Shown: piece after piece, positions 6,745 through 14,402 of the stretch | How positions within the stretch are numbered: the stretch's first letter is position 1 | Layout of the letters: every line of letters starts with the position of its first letter | Assembly (NCBI GenBank): GCA_023418355.1 | Contig: JAEZZU010000085.1 | Span: 1-15,492 of the forward strand | Origin: Pseudomonadota bacterium | Lineage (GTDB): Bacteria > Pseudomonadota > Gammaproteobacteria > Burkholderiales > Burkholderiaceae_C | Direction: 5' to 3' | Length of the DNA stretch: 15,492 bases | Translations under genes and position numbers: made by a program | The notes under the pieces: generated by a model | Told to the model about the DNA's origin: nothing | What the model saw: only the letters and a program-made list of their open reading frames with translations | The model's database searches: none

Positions 6745-7578
6745 ATGACCCAACAACTGCAACAAATCATCGACTCCGCCTGGGAAAACCGCGCAGAAAT
6801 TTCTGCCAAGTCTGCCCCCAAGGAAGTGGTGGAAGCCGTTGACTTCGCCTTGAACGCACTGAACAACGGCGAGTTGCGCGTCGCCAGCCGCGAAGGTGTC
6901 GGTCAGTGGACCGTGCACCAGTGGCTCAAGAAGGCCGTGTTGCTGTCGTTCCGTCTGAACGACAACAAGCTGATGCAGGCCGGCGACCTGAATTTCTTCG
7001 ACAAGGTGCCTACCAAGTACGAAGGCATGAGCGAAGCTGACATCGCCGCCACCGGCGTGCGCGTGGTGCCTCCTGCCGTGGCTCGCCGCGGCTCCTTCAT
7101 CGCCAAGGGCGCGATCCTGATGCCTTCCTACGTAAACATCGGCGCCTATGTGGACGAAGGCACGATGGTAGACACCTGGGCCACCGTGGGCTCCTGCGCA
7201 CAGGTCGGCAAGAACGTCCACCTGTCGGGTGGCGTGGGCCTGGGCGGCGTGCTGGAACCCCTGCAGGCCAACCCCACCATCATTGAAGACAACTGCTTCA
7301 TCGGTGCGCGCTCCGAAATCGTGGAAGGCGTGATCGTGGAAGAGAACTCCGTGATCTCCATGGGCGTGTACATCGGCCAGTCCACCCCCATCTTCAACCG
7401 CGAAACCGGTGAGATCAGCTATGGCCGCGTGCCTGCTGGCTCCGTGGTGGTTTCGGGCAACCTGCCCAAGAAGACCAAGGACGGCAAGGACTACTCCATG
7501 TACGCGGCCATCATCGTCAAGACCGTGGACGCAAAGACACGCTCTACCACCAGCCTGAACGACCTGCTGCGTGATTGA
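6745..7578 (+). CDS. dapD: 2,3,4,5-tetrahydropyridine-2,6-dicarboxylate N-succinyltransferase DapD
   Basis: This enzyme transfers succinyl from succinyl-CoA to tetrahydrodipicolinate, committing the intermediate to the succinylase route to meso-DAP and lysine. It has 277 residues, against 274 in E. coli. An N-terminal helical domain (1-100, with WTVHQWLKKAVLLSFR and FFDKVPTKY) is followed by a left-handed beta-helix of hexapeptide repeats (about 105-245: RVVPPAVARRGSFI, YVNIGAYVDEGTMVDTWATV, SGGVGLGGVLEP, CFIGARSEIVEGVIVEENS). Asp143 (MVDTW) and Glu191 (SEIVEG) match positions implicated in catalysis in mycobacterial DapD. It should act as a cytoplasmic trimer. Its start three bases after the dapC stop implies co-transcription and translational coupling. 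A strong intrinsic terminator follows at 7623-7650. Confidence 0.97.
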   Translation: MTQQLQQIIDSAWENRAEISAKSAPKEVVEAVDFALNALNNGELRVASREGVGQWTVHQWLKKAVLLSFRLNDNKLMQAGDLNFFDKVPTKYEGMSEADIAATGVRVVPPAVARRGSFIAKGAILMPSYVNIGAYVDEGTMVDTWATVGSCAQVGKNVHLSGGVGLGGVLEPLQANPTIIEDNCFIGARSEIVEGVIVEENSVISMGVYIGQSTPIFNRETGEISYGRVPAGSVVVSGNLPKKTKDGKDYSMYAAIIVKTVDAKTRSTTSLNDLLRD

Positions 7579-7622
7579 TAGACGCTGATCGACGCGCAGC
7601 ATTGCGCGCTTGATACGCCTCA

Positions 7623-7650
7623 AACGCCTAGGTATCTCCTAGGCGTTTTT
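7623..7650 (+). terminator. Intrinsic terminator after dapD
   Basis: AACGCCTAGG (7623-7632) and CCTAGGCGTT (7638-7647) form a perfect 10-bp stem with loop TATCT, running directly into a T-rich tail. This should end the dapC-dapD transcript, so the downstream pilU-dapE-prmB genes need their own promoter or read-through. Confidence 0.9.
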
Positions 7651-7717
7651 CTTGGTTATTTTGTTGCACACTCAAGGGCATTCTTGATTCACATAACAAC
7701 GAGCCGAGGGAATACGT

Positions 7718-8881
7718 ATGGGAATGATGGAGCGCTTGCTACGCTTGATGGCCGAGAAAAAAGCTTCTGACATTTATCTGTCCGCAAGCTCGCCTGCACT
7801 GATCAAGATAGATGGTGTCTGCGTGCCCATCAACAACCAGCTGCTCAGCCCGGACACGCCGCGCGCCTTGCTGGCCGAAGTCATCAAGCCGCAGGACATG
7901 GAAACCCTGCAGGAAACGGGTGAGCTCAACATCGCCGTTCCCCTGCAAGGTGTGGGCCGCTTTCGTATCAGTGCCATGCGCCAGCGCGGCACCATTGCCG
8001 TAGTGATCCGTTTTATCTCCCAGCAAGTCCCCAAGCTGCAGGATTTGCAGCTGCCCTCGATTCTTGAACAGCTGGTGCTGGAAAAGCGCGGACTGATTCT
8101 GGTGGTCGGTGCAACCGGCTCCGGCAAAAGCACGACGCTGGCTGCCATGATCGACAGTCGCAACGAGCAGAAAACCGGCCACATCCTCACGATTGAGGAC
8201 CCCATTGAATTTCAGTTCAAGAACAAGCGCTCCATCGTCAACCAGCGTGAGGTGGGCTCTGACACCCAGTCGCTGCAGATCGCCCTCAAGAATGCGCTGC
8301 GGCAGGCGCCTGATGTGATCCTGATCGGCGAAATTCGCGACCGCGAGACCATGTCTGCCGCGATTGCCTACTCCCAATCCGGCCACCTGGTACTTGCCAC
8401 CCTGCACGGCAACAATTCCTACCATGCGCTCAACCGCATTCTGAGCTTCTACCCCGTGGAAGTGCGCGCCACCATGCTGGGCGATCTGGCGTCCTCACTC
8501 AAAGCCATCATTACCCAGCGCCTGCTGCGCACGACCACAGCTTCACGTGTTCCCGCCACCGAAGTGCTGCTCAACACCAAGCTGGTGTCCGAGCTGATCG
8601 AGAAGGGCGACTTCTCTGGCGTGCGTGACAACATGGAAAATTCCATGGCCGAAGGCTCCCAGACCTTTGAAGAAGACATCGCGCGCCTCATCACTGATGG
8701 CACAATTGAGCGCAGTGAAGGCTTGGCCAATGCAGACTCCCCCACCAATCTGATGTGGCGCCTGCAAAACGCCCCTCAAGGCAATGTGCAGCCCCTCCGC
8801 ACGGAGGTACGCGCTCCTGCTGATGAGGCACCGGCGGTTCCGGCCCTGCCTGCGTTTGACGACGCATTGATCAACACCTGA
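7718..8881 (+). CDS. pilU: PilT/PilU-family type IV pilus retraction ATPase (PilU type)
   Basis: This hexameric secretion-superfamily ATPase is expected at the cytoplasmic base of the type IVa pilus, helping PilT to retract pili for twitching. The 387-residue protein has an N-terminal PAS-like PilT domain (1-100; MMERLLRLMAEKKASDIYL, GVGRFRISAMRQR), Walker A GATGSGKST (131-139) and an Asp box around TIEDPIEF (158-165). Walker B is ILIGEIRDRE (201-210) and the His box is HLVLATLHGNN (223-233). NQREVG and FYPVEVR resemble PilU more than PilT. A Pro/Ala-rich tail (about 355-387) is extra. GAGGG eight to nine bases before ATG 7718 is a good ribosome-binding site. No other pilus gene is nearby; it sits between the dapD terminator and dapE. 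Confidence 0.9.
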   Translation: MGMMERLLRLMAEKKASDIYLSASSPALIKIDGVCVPINNQLLSPDTPRALLAEVIKPQDMETLQETGELNIAVPLQGVGRFRISAMRQRGTIAVVIRFISQQVPKLQDLQLPSILEQLVLEKRGLILVVGATGSGKSTTLAAMIDSRNEQKTGHILTIEDPIEFQFKNKRSIVNQREVGSDTQSLQIALKNALRQAPDVILIGEIRDRETMSAAIAYSQSGHLVLATLHGNNSYHALNRILSFYPVEVRATMLGDLASSLKAIITQRLLRTTTASRVPATEVLLNTKLVSELIEKGDFSGVRDNMENSMAEGSQTFEEDIARLITDGTIERSEGLANADSPTNLMWRLQNAPQGNVQPLRTEVRAPADEAPAVPALPAFDDALINT

Positions 8882-8952
8882 AAAAGCTCCTTGGCCGTTG
8901 TCAGGGGGCACAGGCTGCAGCTGCACGCTGCCGCCTTGTCTGGATTCCGTTT

Positions 8953-10140
8953 ATGTCTCGCACCCTGCAACTGGCTGAGCAATTGATCAGCCGCCCCTCC
9001 GTCACCCCTGAAGATGCGGGCTGTCTGGAGCTTTTAGCCGACCGTCTGCACACCCTGGGGTTCACCTGCGAACGTCTGGATGGAGGCCCTGACACTTTCC
9101 GCGTTCACAACCTCTGGGCCATCCGCCGCAGCCAGCACCCCAATGCCAAAACTCTGGTGTTTGCCGGCCACACCGATGTGGTGCCCACCGGGCCTGTCGA
9201 GCAATGGTCCCACCCCCCTTTCACGCCCACCTACCAGGACGGCAAGCTCTTCGGCCGCGGCAGCAGCGACATGAAGACCTCGATCGCCGCCTTTGTGGTC
9301 GCAGTTGAAGAGTTTCTGGCTGACAACGCCGAGACGCCGCTGAACATTGCCTTCTTGCTGACCAGTGATGAAGAAGGCCCCGGCCATGACGGCACCAAGA
9401 TCGTGGTCGAAGCGCTGCGCGAGCGTGCCGAGCCGCTGGACTGGTGCATCGTGGGCGAGCCCACCGCCGTGAAGCAGACAGGCGACATGATCAAAAACGG
9501 CCGCCGTGGCTCGCTCAGCGGCCGACTGACCGTAGAAGGCATTCAGGGTCACATTGCCTATCCACAACTGGCGCGCAACCCGATTCACCACGCGCTGCCT
9601 GCACTGGCAGAGCTGGCCAGCATCGAATGGGACAAGGGCAACGAGTTTTTCCCGCCCACCAGCTGGCAAATCAGCAATATGCACGGCGGCACGGGCGCGA
9701 CCAATGTGATTCCCGGCGAAGTCGTGATTGACTTCAACTTCCGCTACAGCTCGGAAAACACGGCCGAAAGCCTGAAGCAGCGCGTCAAGTCCGTACTGGA
9801 CAAGCATGCGCTGGAATACGACCTGGCCTGGGCACTGTCTGGCGAGCCCTTCCTGACCACGCCCGGCGATCTGGTCACGGCGACGCAGGAGGCCATTCGC
9901 GCAGAAACCGGGCTGGAGACCGAGCTGTCCACCAGCGGCGGAACGAGCGACGGCCGCTTTATTGCCAAGATCTGCCCCCAGGTGATTGAACTGGGCCCGC
10001 CCAATGCCACCATTCACAAGATCGACGAGCACATTGCCATTGCCGATGTGGAACCACTGAAGAACATTTACCGCCGCGTGCTGGAAAACCTGCACGCACG
10101 CCTGCAGCCTGCTGCAATGAAAGAAGGAGCCGCTGCATGA
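8953..10140 (+). CDS. dapE: Succinyl-diaminopimelate desuccinylase DapE
   Basis: This dinuclear zinc M20 hydrolase cleaves N-succinyl-L,L-DAP to L,L-DAP and succinate, the last succinylase-specific step of lysine and peptidoglycan precursor synthesis. In the 395 residues every known E. coli DapE metal or catalytic residue appears at a constant +6 offset: His73 and Asp75 (GHTDVVPTG), Asp106 (GRGSSDMKT), general base Glu140 with Glu141 (TSDEEGPGHDGT), Glu169 (VGEPT) and His355 (GPPNATIHKIDE). The dimerisation lid lies roughly at 180-295 (KNGRRGSLSGRL, GIQGHIAYP, HGGTGATNVIPG). It follows pilU by 71 bases without a terminator. Its stop overlaps the prmB start (ATGA at 10137-10140), so translation is probably coupled. 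Confidence 0.97.
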   Translation: MSRTLQLAEQLISRPSVTPEDAGCLELLADRLHTLGFTCERLDGGPDTFRVHNLWAIRRSQHPNAKTLVFAGHTDVVPTGPVEQWSHPPFTPTYQDGKLFGRGSSDMKTSIAAFVVAVEEFLADNAETPLNIAFLLTSDEEGPGHDGTKIVVEALRERAEPLDWCIVGEPTAVKQTGDMIKNGRRGSLSGRLTVEGIQGHIAYPQLARNPIHHALPALAELASIEWDKGNEFFPPTSWQISNMHGGTGATNVIPGEVVIDFNFRYSSENTAESLKQRVKSVLDKHALEYDLAWALSGEPFLTTPGDLVTATQEAIRAETGLETELSTSGGTSDGRFIAKICPQVIELGPPNATIHKIDEHIAIADVEPLKNIYRRVLENLHARLQPAAMKEGAAA

Positions 10141-11066
10141 GCCACGCTTACACCCTGCCCCACGGCGCGACCGTGGGGGAATTGATTACGACCGGTGCTC
10201 AATGCCTGGAACAAGCTGGCGTAGGCTTTGGCCATGGCACGAGCAATGCCGAAGAAGAAGCCATCTGGCTGGTGCTTTGGAAACTGGGTTTGCCCATCGA
10301 CGCCCCCCTGGGTGACGAAGAAGGCTCTGTAGAAAATCAGGCTGTAACGCCCGACCAGCAAGCGCAGGTAGCTACGCTTTTTAAAGAGCGCATCGAGACA
10401 CGCAAGCCTGCGGCCTATTTGACGAACGAAGCCTGGCTGATGGGCGTGCCGTTTTATATCGACGAGCGCTCCATCGTGCCGCGCAGCTTTATTGCAGAGC
10501 TGCTGGCCGATGGCTCCATCGACCACTTCCTCTCTGACAAAACCAAGAACGTGCTGGATCTGTGCACGGGCAATGGCTCGCTGGCCTGCCTGGCAGCCAT
10601 GGCCTACCCGGAAGTCAATGTCACCGGCGCCGATATCTCTAGCGACGCACTGGCCGTGGCCCGCATCAATGTGGACAAGCACGGACTGCAGGACCGCGTC
10701 ACGCTGGTGGAAACCGATGGCCTGAGCAAAGTGCCCGGCCCCTGGGATCTGATCCTGTGCAATCCACCCTATGTGAATGCCGACAGCATGTCCAAGCTGC
10801 CAGCGGAGTATCTGGCCGAGCCTGAACTGGCGCTGGCAGGTGGCACGGACGGCATGGACTTTATCCGCCAGCTGTTTGCAGATGCGCCCGCCTGCATGAC
10901 CGATGACGCCGTGCTGGTGCTGGAAATTGGCAATGAACGCCCCTTCTTTGAAGCGGCATTCCCCGAGATGCTGGTCTATTGGCTGGACACCAGCGTGGGT
11001 GAAGATGCCGTCTTGCTGGTCACCAGGCAGGAACTGCTGGCGCAAGCCCAACGCACGGCACAATAA
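10137..11066 (+). CDS. prmB: Ribosomal protein uL3 N5-glutamine methyltransferase PrmB
   Basis: This SAM-dependent enzyme of the HemK/PrmC family methylates a glutamine side chain in 50S protein L3 during ribosome assembly. Of its 309 residues, an N-terminal helical substrate-binding part (about 1-100) leads to the conserved RKPAAYLTNEAWLMGVPFY and RSIVPRSFI. The SAM-binding motif I is DLCTGNGSLA (141-150), followed by the acidic GADIS loop (164-168) and the catalytic NPPY (209-212), which contacts the target amide. The RKPAAYLTNEAWLMG segment and the length favour PrmB over PrmC, in which the release-factor enzyme has R-x-P-(I/V)-AY-I-x-G. It starts inside the dapE stop codon and is the last gene before a triple terminator region. 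Confidence 0.92.
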   Translation: MSHAYTLPHGATVGELITTGAQCLEQAGVGFGHGTSNAEEEAIWLVLWKLGLPIDAPLGDEEGSVENQAVTPDQQAQVATLFKERIETRKPAAYLTNEAWLMGVPFYIDERSIVPRSFIAELLADGSIDHFLSDKTKNVLDLCTGNGSLACLAAMAYPEVNVTGADISSDALAVARINVDKHGLQDRVTLVETDGLSKVPGPWDLILCNPPYVNADSMSKLPAEYLAEPELALAGGTDGMDFIRQLFADAPACMTDDAVLVLEIGNERPFFEAAFPEMLVYWLDTSVGEDAVLLVTRQELLAQAQRTAQ

Positions 11067-11077
11067 GTCCCACACCA

Positions 11078-11103
11078 GCTTGAAAAACATTTCAAGCCTT
11101 TTT
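11078..11103 (+). terminator. Intrinsic terminator 1 after prmB
   Basis: GCTTGAAA (11078-11085) pairs with TTTCAAGC (11090-11097) over loop AACA, followed by CTTTTT to 11103. It lies 11 bases after the prmB stop. Confidence 0.75.
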
Positions 11104-11108
11104 GGCCT

Positions 11109-11149
11109 CTAGCGCTTACCCAGCAAGCGCTAGCAGCTATCAAATTTTT
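11109..11149 (+). repeat. Dispersed intergenic hairpin repeat, copy 2, with T-tract
   Basis: CTAGCGCTT (11109-11117) pairs perfectly with AAGCGCTAG (11125-11133) over loop ACCCAGC. It is followed by CAGCTATC and a T-run (11145-11149). The TAGCGCTT core and AGCAGCTAT tail recur in the element at 1534-1621. Both lie 3' of genes and end in T-tracts, so the repeat may double as a terminator. Confidence 0.7.
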
Positions 11150-11151
11150 AA

Positions 11152-11190
11152 CACCCGCATGATTTGCAACATCTGCGGGTGCGCTTTTTT
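11152..11190 (+). terminator. Intrinsic terminator 3 between prmB and the ABC-F gene
   Basis: CACCCGCA (11152-11159) pairs with TGCGGGTG (11174-11181) over a 14-base loop, followed by CGC and TTTTTT (11185-11190). It ends only 11 bases before the ABC-F start codon. A transcript starting farther upstream would be cut here, so the hairpin could also act as an attenuator for the downstream gene. Confidence 0.75.
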
Positions 11191-11201
11191 CTGAAACGTC
11201 G

Positions 11202-13187
11202 ATGATTACCCTGAAAAACGTCACCCTGCGCCGCGGCACGAAAGTTGTGCTCGATAGCGTCAATGCCACCATCAACCCCGGCGAGCACGTCGGCCTGGTG
11301 GGGCGCAACGGGGCAGGCAAGTCATCGCTGTTTGCCCTGCTCAACGGCACGCTGCATGAAGACGGCGGCGACTTCTTCATTCCCCCTACCTGGCGCATGG
11401 CCCAGGTCGCCCAGCACATGCCGGAGACCGAGGAATCGGCCACGCAGTTTGTGCTGGACGGTGACACGCGCCTGGCCGAAGTACAGGCGCGCCTGCAAGC
11501 GGCTGAAGCTTCTGGCGACGGCATGGCGATTGCGCAGGCCCACGCCGACCTGGCCGATGCCGGAGCGCATGACGCCACCGCACGCGCGCAGGCATTGATT
11601 TTGGGGCTGGGCTTCAAGACCAGTGAACTGGAGCACCCGGTCAACAGCTTCTCCGGCGGCTGGCGCATGCGCCTGCAACTGGCACGCGCGCTGATGTGCC
11701 CCTCGGACCTGCTGCTGCTGGACGAGCCAACCAACCACCTGGACCTGGACGCCTTGGTCTGGCTGGAAGCCTGGCTCAAGCGCTACCCCGGCACCATGAT
11801 CGTGATCTCGCACGCCCGCGAGTTTCTGGATGCCGTGACCGGTGTGACTCTGGAGCTGGCCAGCGGCAAGATCACCCGCTACGGCGGCAACTACAGCAAG
11901 TACGAAGAACTGCGCGCCCAGCAGCTGGAGCTGCAGCAGGCTGCGTTCGAGAAGCAGCAGGACAAGATTGCCCACCTGCAAAAGTTCATCGACCGCTTCA
12001 AGGCCAAGGCCACCAAGGCCAAGCAGGCACAAAGCCGCATGAAGCAAATCGAGCGCATGGAAAAAGTCGCGCCCGTGCTGGCCGATGCCGAGTTCACCTT
12101 TGAATTCAAGGAACCGACCAACCTGCCCAACCCCATGCTGGCGATTACCGATGCCAGCTTTGGCTACAAGGACGAGGCAGGCAACGAAACCGTCATCCTG
12201 CGCGGTGTGAACCGCTCCGTGCTCGCCGGCCAGCGCATCGGCATTCTGGGTGCCAATGGACAAGGTAAATCGACGCTGGTCAAAACCATTGCGCGCACCA
12301 TGCCTGCGCTGGGCGGCAAGGTCACCGAAGGCAAGGGGCTGAACATTGGCTACTTTGCCCAGCAGGAACTGGACGTGCTGCGCCCCGATGAAGACCCACT
12401 GCAGCACATGACGCGTCTGGCCAAGGATCTTGGCCCCGATGTGCAGCAGCCCAGCCGTGAGCAGGATTTGCGCAACTATCTGGGCACCTTCAATTTCAGC
12501 GGCGACATGGTCAAGCAGCCCGTGGGCAGCATGAGCGGCGGAGAAAAAGCGCGCCTGGTGCTGGCCATGATCGTCTGGCAGCGCCCCAACCTGCTGCTGC
12601 TGGACGAACCCACCAACCACCTGGACCTGGCAACGCGTGAAGCGCTGGCCATGGCCATCAATGACTTTGATGGCACGGTGATGCTGGTCTCGCACGACCG
12701 CCACCTGCTGCGTGCCGTGTGTGAAGACTTCTGGATGGTGGGACGCGGCGTGGTCGGCCCGTTTGATGGCGATCTGGACGACTACCAGCGCTATCTGCTC
12801 GATGAATCCAAGCGCCTGCGCGAAGAAGCCAAGCATGCCGAGCTGCAGGCTGCGGCTGCCAGTGCACCTGCTCAGGACGCCTCAGCCCCCCAGATCGACC
12901 AGCGTGAAGCCCGCCGCCTGGCCGCACAGGCGCGCCAGCAGCTGGCAGAAAAAACCAAGCCCCTGAAAAAGGAGCTGGAGCAGGTGGACAAAAAGATGGC
13001 AGCGCTGTCAGCAGAGAAAACGCGACTGGAAGAAAAGCTGTCTACCCCCATACCCCCCGCAGAAATTGCCGAAGCCGGCAAGCGTCTGAAAACCGTGGGT
13101 GACGAGCTGGATGCGCTGGAAGAGCGCTGGCTGGAGCTGAGCGAGGAGATCGAGCAGCTCACCCAGGAAGCAGGCCTGGGCAATTAA
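11202..13187 (+). CDS. yheS: ABC-F family ATPase, YheS-like ribosome-associated protein
   Basis: This is a soluble tandem-ABC protein of the ABC-F class, which binds the ribosomal E site and modulates stalled or problematic translation; no membrane domain is present. The 661 residues align from memory with E. coli YheS. Domain 1 has GRNGAGKS (34-41), SFSGGWRMRL (149-158) and LLLLDEPTNHLDLD (170-183). The P-site tether/linker is a basic helical pair (about 240-290; FIDRFKAKATKAKQAQSRMK). Domain 2 has GANGQGKS (350-357), SMSGGEKARL (443-452) and LLLLDEPTNHLDL (464-476). A charged coiled coil forms the tail (about 565-655). The first H-switch reads SHAREFL where family members normally have SHDR; the second is the usual SHDRHLL. 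No good Shine-Dalgarno is visible and a terminator hairpin ends 11 bases upstream. A monocistronic unit convergent with selU is likely. Confidence 0.92.
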   Translation: MITLKNVTLRRGTKVVLDSVNATINPGEHVGLVGRNGAGKSSLFALLNGTLHEDGGDFFIPPTWRMAQVAQHMPETEESATQFVLDGDTRLAEVQARLQAAEASGDGMAIAQAHADLADAGAHDATARAQALILGLGFKTSELEHPVNSFSGGWRMRLQLARALMCPSDLLLLDEPTNHLDLDALVWLEAWLKRYPGTMIVISHAREFLDAVTGVTLELASGKITRYGGNYSKYEELRAQQLELQQAAFEKQQDKIAHLQKFIDRFKAKATKAKQAQSRMKQIERMEKVAPVLADAEFTFEFKEPTNLPNPMLAITDASFGYKDEAGNETVILRGVNRSVLAGQRIGILGANGQGKSTLVKTIARTMPALGGKVTEGKGLNIGYFAQQELDVLRPDEDPLQHMTRLAKDLGPDVQQPSREQDLRNYLGTFNFSGDMVKQPVGSMSGGEKARLVLAMIVWQRPNLLLLDEPTNHLDLATREALAMAINDFDGTVMLVSHDRHLLRAVCEDFWMVGRGVVGPFDGDLDDYQRYLLDESKRLREEAKHAELQAAAASAPAQDASAPQIDQREARRLAAQARQQLAEKTKPLKKELEQVDKKMAALSAEKTRLEEKLSTPIPPAEIAEAGKRLKTVGDELDALEERWLELSEEIEQLTQEAGLGN

Positions 13188-13194
13188 TAAAATG

Positions 13195-13226
13195 GGACAG
13201 GTACGGTGTGGATGCCGTGCCTGTCC
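13195..13226 (-). terminator. Bidirectional hairpin between convergent yheS and selU
   Basis: GGACAGGTACGG (13195-13206) pairs with CCGTGCCTGTCC (13215-13226) as a 12-bp stem with one G-U pair and an 8-base loop. On the minus strand it runs into CATTTTATTAATT, a fair T-tract that suits termination of selU. On the plus strand the first T-run is about 20 bases away, so termination of yheS would be weaker. Confidence 0.7.
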
Positions 13227-13253
13227 GCACTTCTTCGCACGTCTTACTTTTTG

Positions 13254-14300
13254 TCAGGCGGTGGCGATGGATTGCGCGAGGCGCTCAATCGCTGCATCGC
13301 TCAGATCATCCACTTCCCATGAGCGGCGGCTGTTCCAGTGCTCGAAGTTCTGGGACTGCGAGCGTGCATACAGCGGGTCGTAGTGCAGGTGCATGAGTTC
13401 TTCAAACAGGGGGGCCAGATCATGGGCCTGCGCCCATGCCTGCCAGCGTGCCACGGTGGCATTGCCCTGAATTTCCTTGAGGAAAGACAGGCGCTCACAC
13501 AGTTTTTCCACGTCATCACCCAGATAGGCATAGTCACGCAGCAGATAGCTCAGGCGCGCTGAGGAGCTGGCCAGCACCTCCACCACGGAGGACTGGCGCA
13601 TGCATTGCACCAGCACCAGAGGCAGTGACACACGGCCAATCTTGGGGCTTTCGCCTTCCAGATAGACAGGGCGGCTCAGGTCCAACGCCTTGAGTTCATA
13701 GGCCAGCAAGGTCTCAAAATGCTTCTGGCTGGGCTGAGGAACCCCAGGCAGATTACCCAGTAAAGAGCCTTTGTGGCGTGCCAGACCTTCGAGATCGATC
13801 ACCTGCTCGCCCTGCTGCTTCAGCGCATGCAGCACGCGTGTTTTGGCGCTGCCGGTCGCACCGCAGACCACACGCATCTGCAGCTGGGGCACGATGGCCT
13901 CAATGTCATCCACCACTTGACGGCGAAAAGCCTTGTAGCCGCCGGCCAGCTGCTGGGCATCCCAGCCCACCAGACGCAGCCAGGTCACCATGGAGCCGCT
14001 GCGCAGCCCTCCACGCCAGCAATAGACCAGCGGTTTCCAGTTGGCAGGCTTATCAGAAAAAGTTTCGTACAGGTGCTTGGACAGATTCGCGGCCACCATG
14101 GCTGCGCCCAGGCGCTTGGCCTCAAAGGGGCTGACCTGCTTGTAAATCGTGCCGATGGTGACGCGCTCTTCGTTACTCAGCACGGGGCAGTTGATGGCTC
14201 CCGGGATGTGATCGAGCTCGAATTCCGCTGGAGTTCTGGCATCAATGATGGTGCTGTAGCTGTCAATTTCCGTGACGCGAACGGGTTGTCGATGGGACAT
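13254..14300 (-). CDS. selU: tRNA 2-selenouridine synthase SelU (MnmH)
   Basis: This enzyme converts 2-thiouridine at wobble position 34 of tRNA-Lys, -Glu and -Gln to 2-selenouridine, using selenophosphate through a geranylated intermediate. The 348 residues (E. coli YbbB: 364) comprise an N-terminal rhodanese domain and a P-loop domain. The first has IIDARTPAEFELDHIPGAIN (18-37) and the active-site Cys94 in VYCWRGGLRSGSM. The second has the Walker A variant GATGSAKT (147-154), with Ala in place of the usual Gly before Lys-Thr. LEGLARHKGSLLG and YLEGESPKIGRVSLP are SelU signatures. The gene diverges from the selenocysteine-containing formate dehydrogenase, so the locus joins both bacterial uses of selenophosphate. 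Its ribosome-binding site is weak. A terminator-like hairpin lies just beyond the stop. Confidence 0.95.
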   Translation of the reverse strand: MSHRQPVRVTEIDSYSTIIDARTPAEFELDHIPGAINCPVLSNEERVTIGTIYKQVSPFEAKRLGAAMVAANLSKHLYETFSDKPANWKPLVYCWRGGLRSGSMVTWLRLVGWDAQQLAGGYKAFRRQVVDDIEAIVPQLQMRVVCGATGSAKTRVLHALKQQGEQVIDLEGLARHKGSLLGNLPGVPQPSQKHFETLLAYELKALDLSRPVYLEGESPKIGRVSLPLVLVQCMRQSSVVEVLASSSARLSYLLRDYAYLGDDVEKLCERLSFLKEIQGNATVARWQAWAQAHDLAPLFEELMHLHYDPLYARSQSQNFEHWNSRRSWEVDDLSDAAIERLAQSIATA

Positions 14301-14328
14301 CAGTTAGTCAACGCTTCTCATATGGCCC

Positions 14329-14391
14329 TTGAGACAGCACGCAAACCACGTCTCAAAGCCCTGCAAACACAAAAGGAAGGTCGAACTCGAC
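14329..14391. promoter_or_regulatory. Two dyads in the selU-fdnG divergent region
   Basis: TTGAGAC (14329-14335) and GTCTCAA (14350-14356) form a 7-bp inverted repeat with centres 21 bases apart (two DNA turns), as for a dimeric or tetrameric regulator. GTCGA-AC-TCGAC at 14380-14391 is a second, compact dyad. Both lie just upstream of selU and of the structured leader of fdnG. They could be operators for a shared regulator or simply RNA hairpins in a selU leader. No known consensus was recognised. Confidence 0.35.
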
Positions 14392-14402
14392 ACACCCCGT
14401 AA

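Noticed and set aside
6142..7623. 493-codon minus-strand open frame across dapC and dapD
   Set aside because: Spans two well-identified genes antisense and their junction; shadow composition.
11322..12836. 504-codon minus-strand open frame opposite the ABC-F gene
   Set aside because: Mirrors the ABC-F coding frame; no family resemblance.
13192..13383. Small plus-strand frame after the ABC-F gene
   Set aside because: Starts inside the convergent terminator hairpin and overlaps selU antisense; no ribosome-binding site.
14374..14400. Possible tRNA-Sec T-arm (GGTCGAACTCGAC)
   Set aside because: No acceptor stem, anticodon arm or long variable arm can be built around it on either strand; it is better described as a short palindrome.
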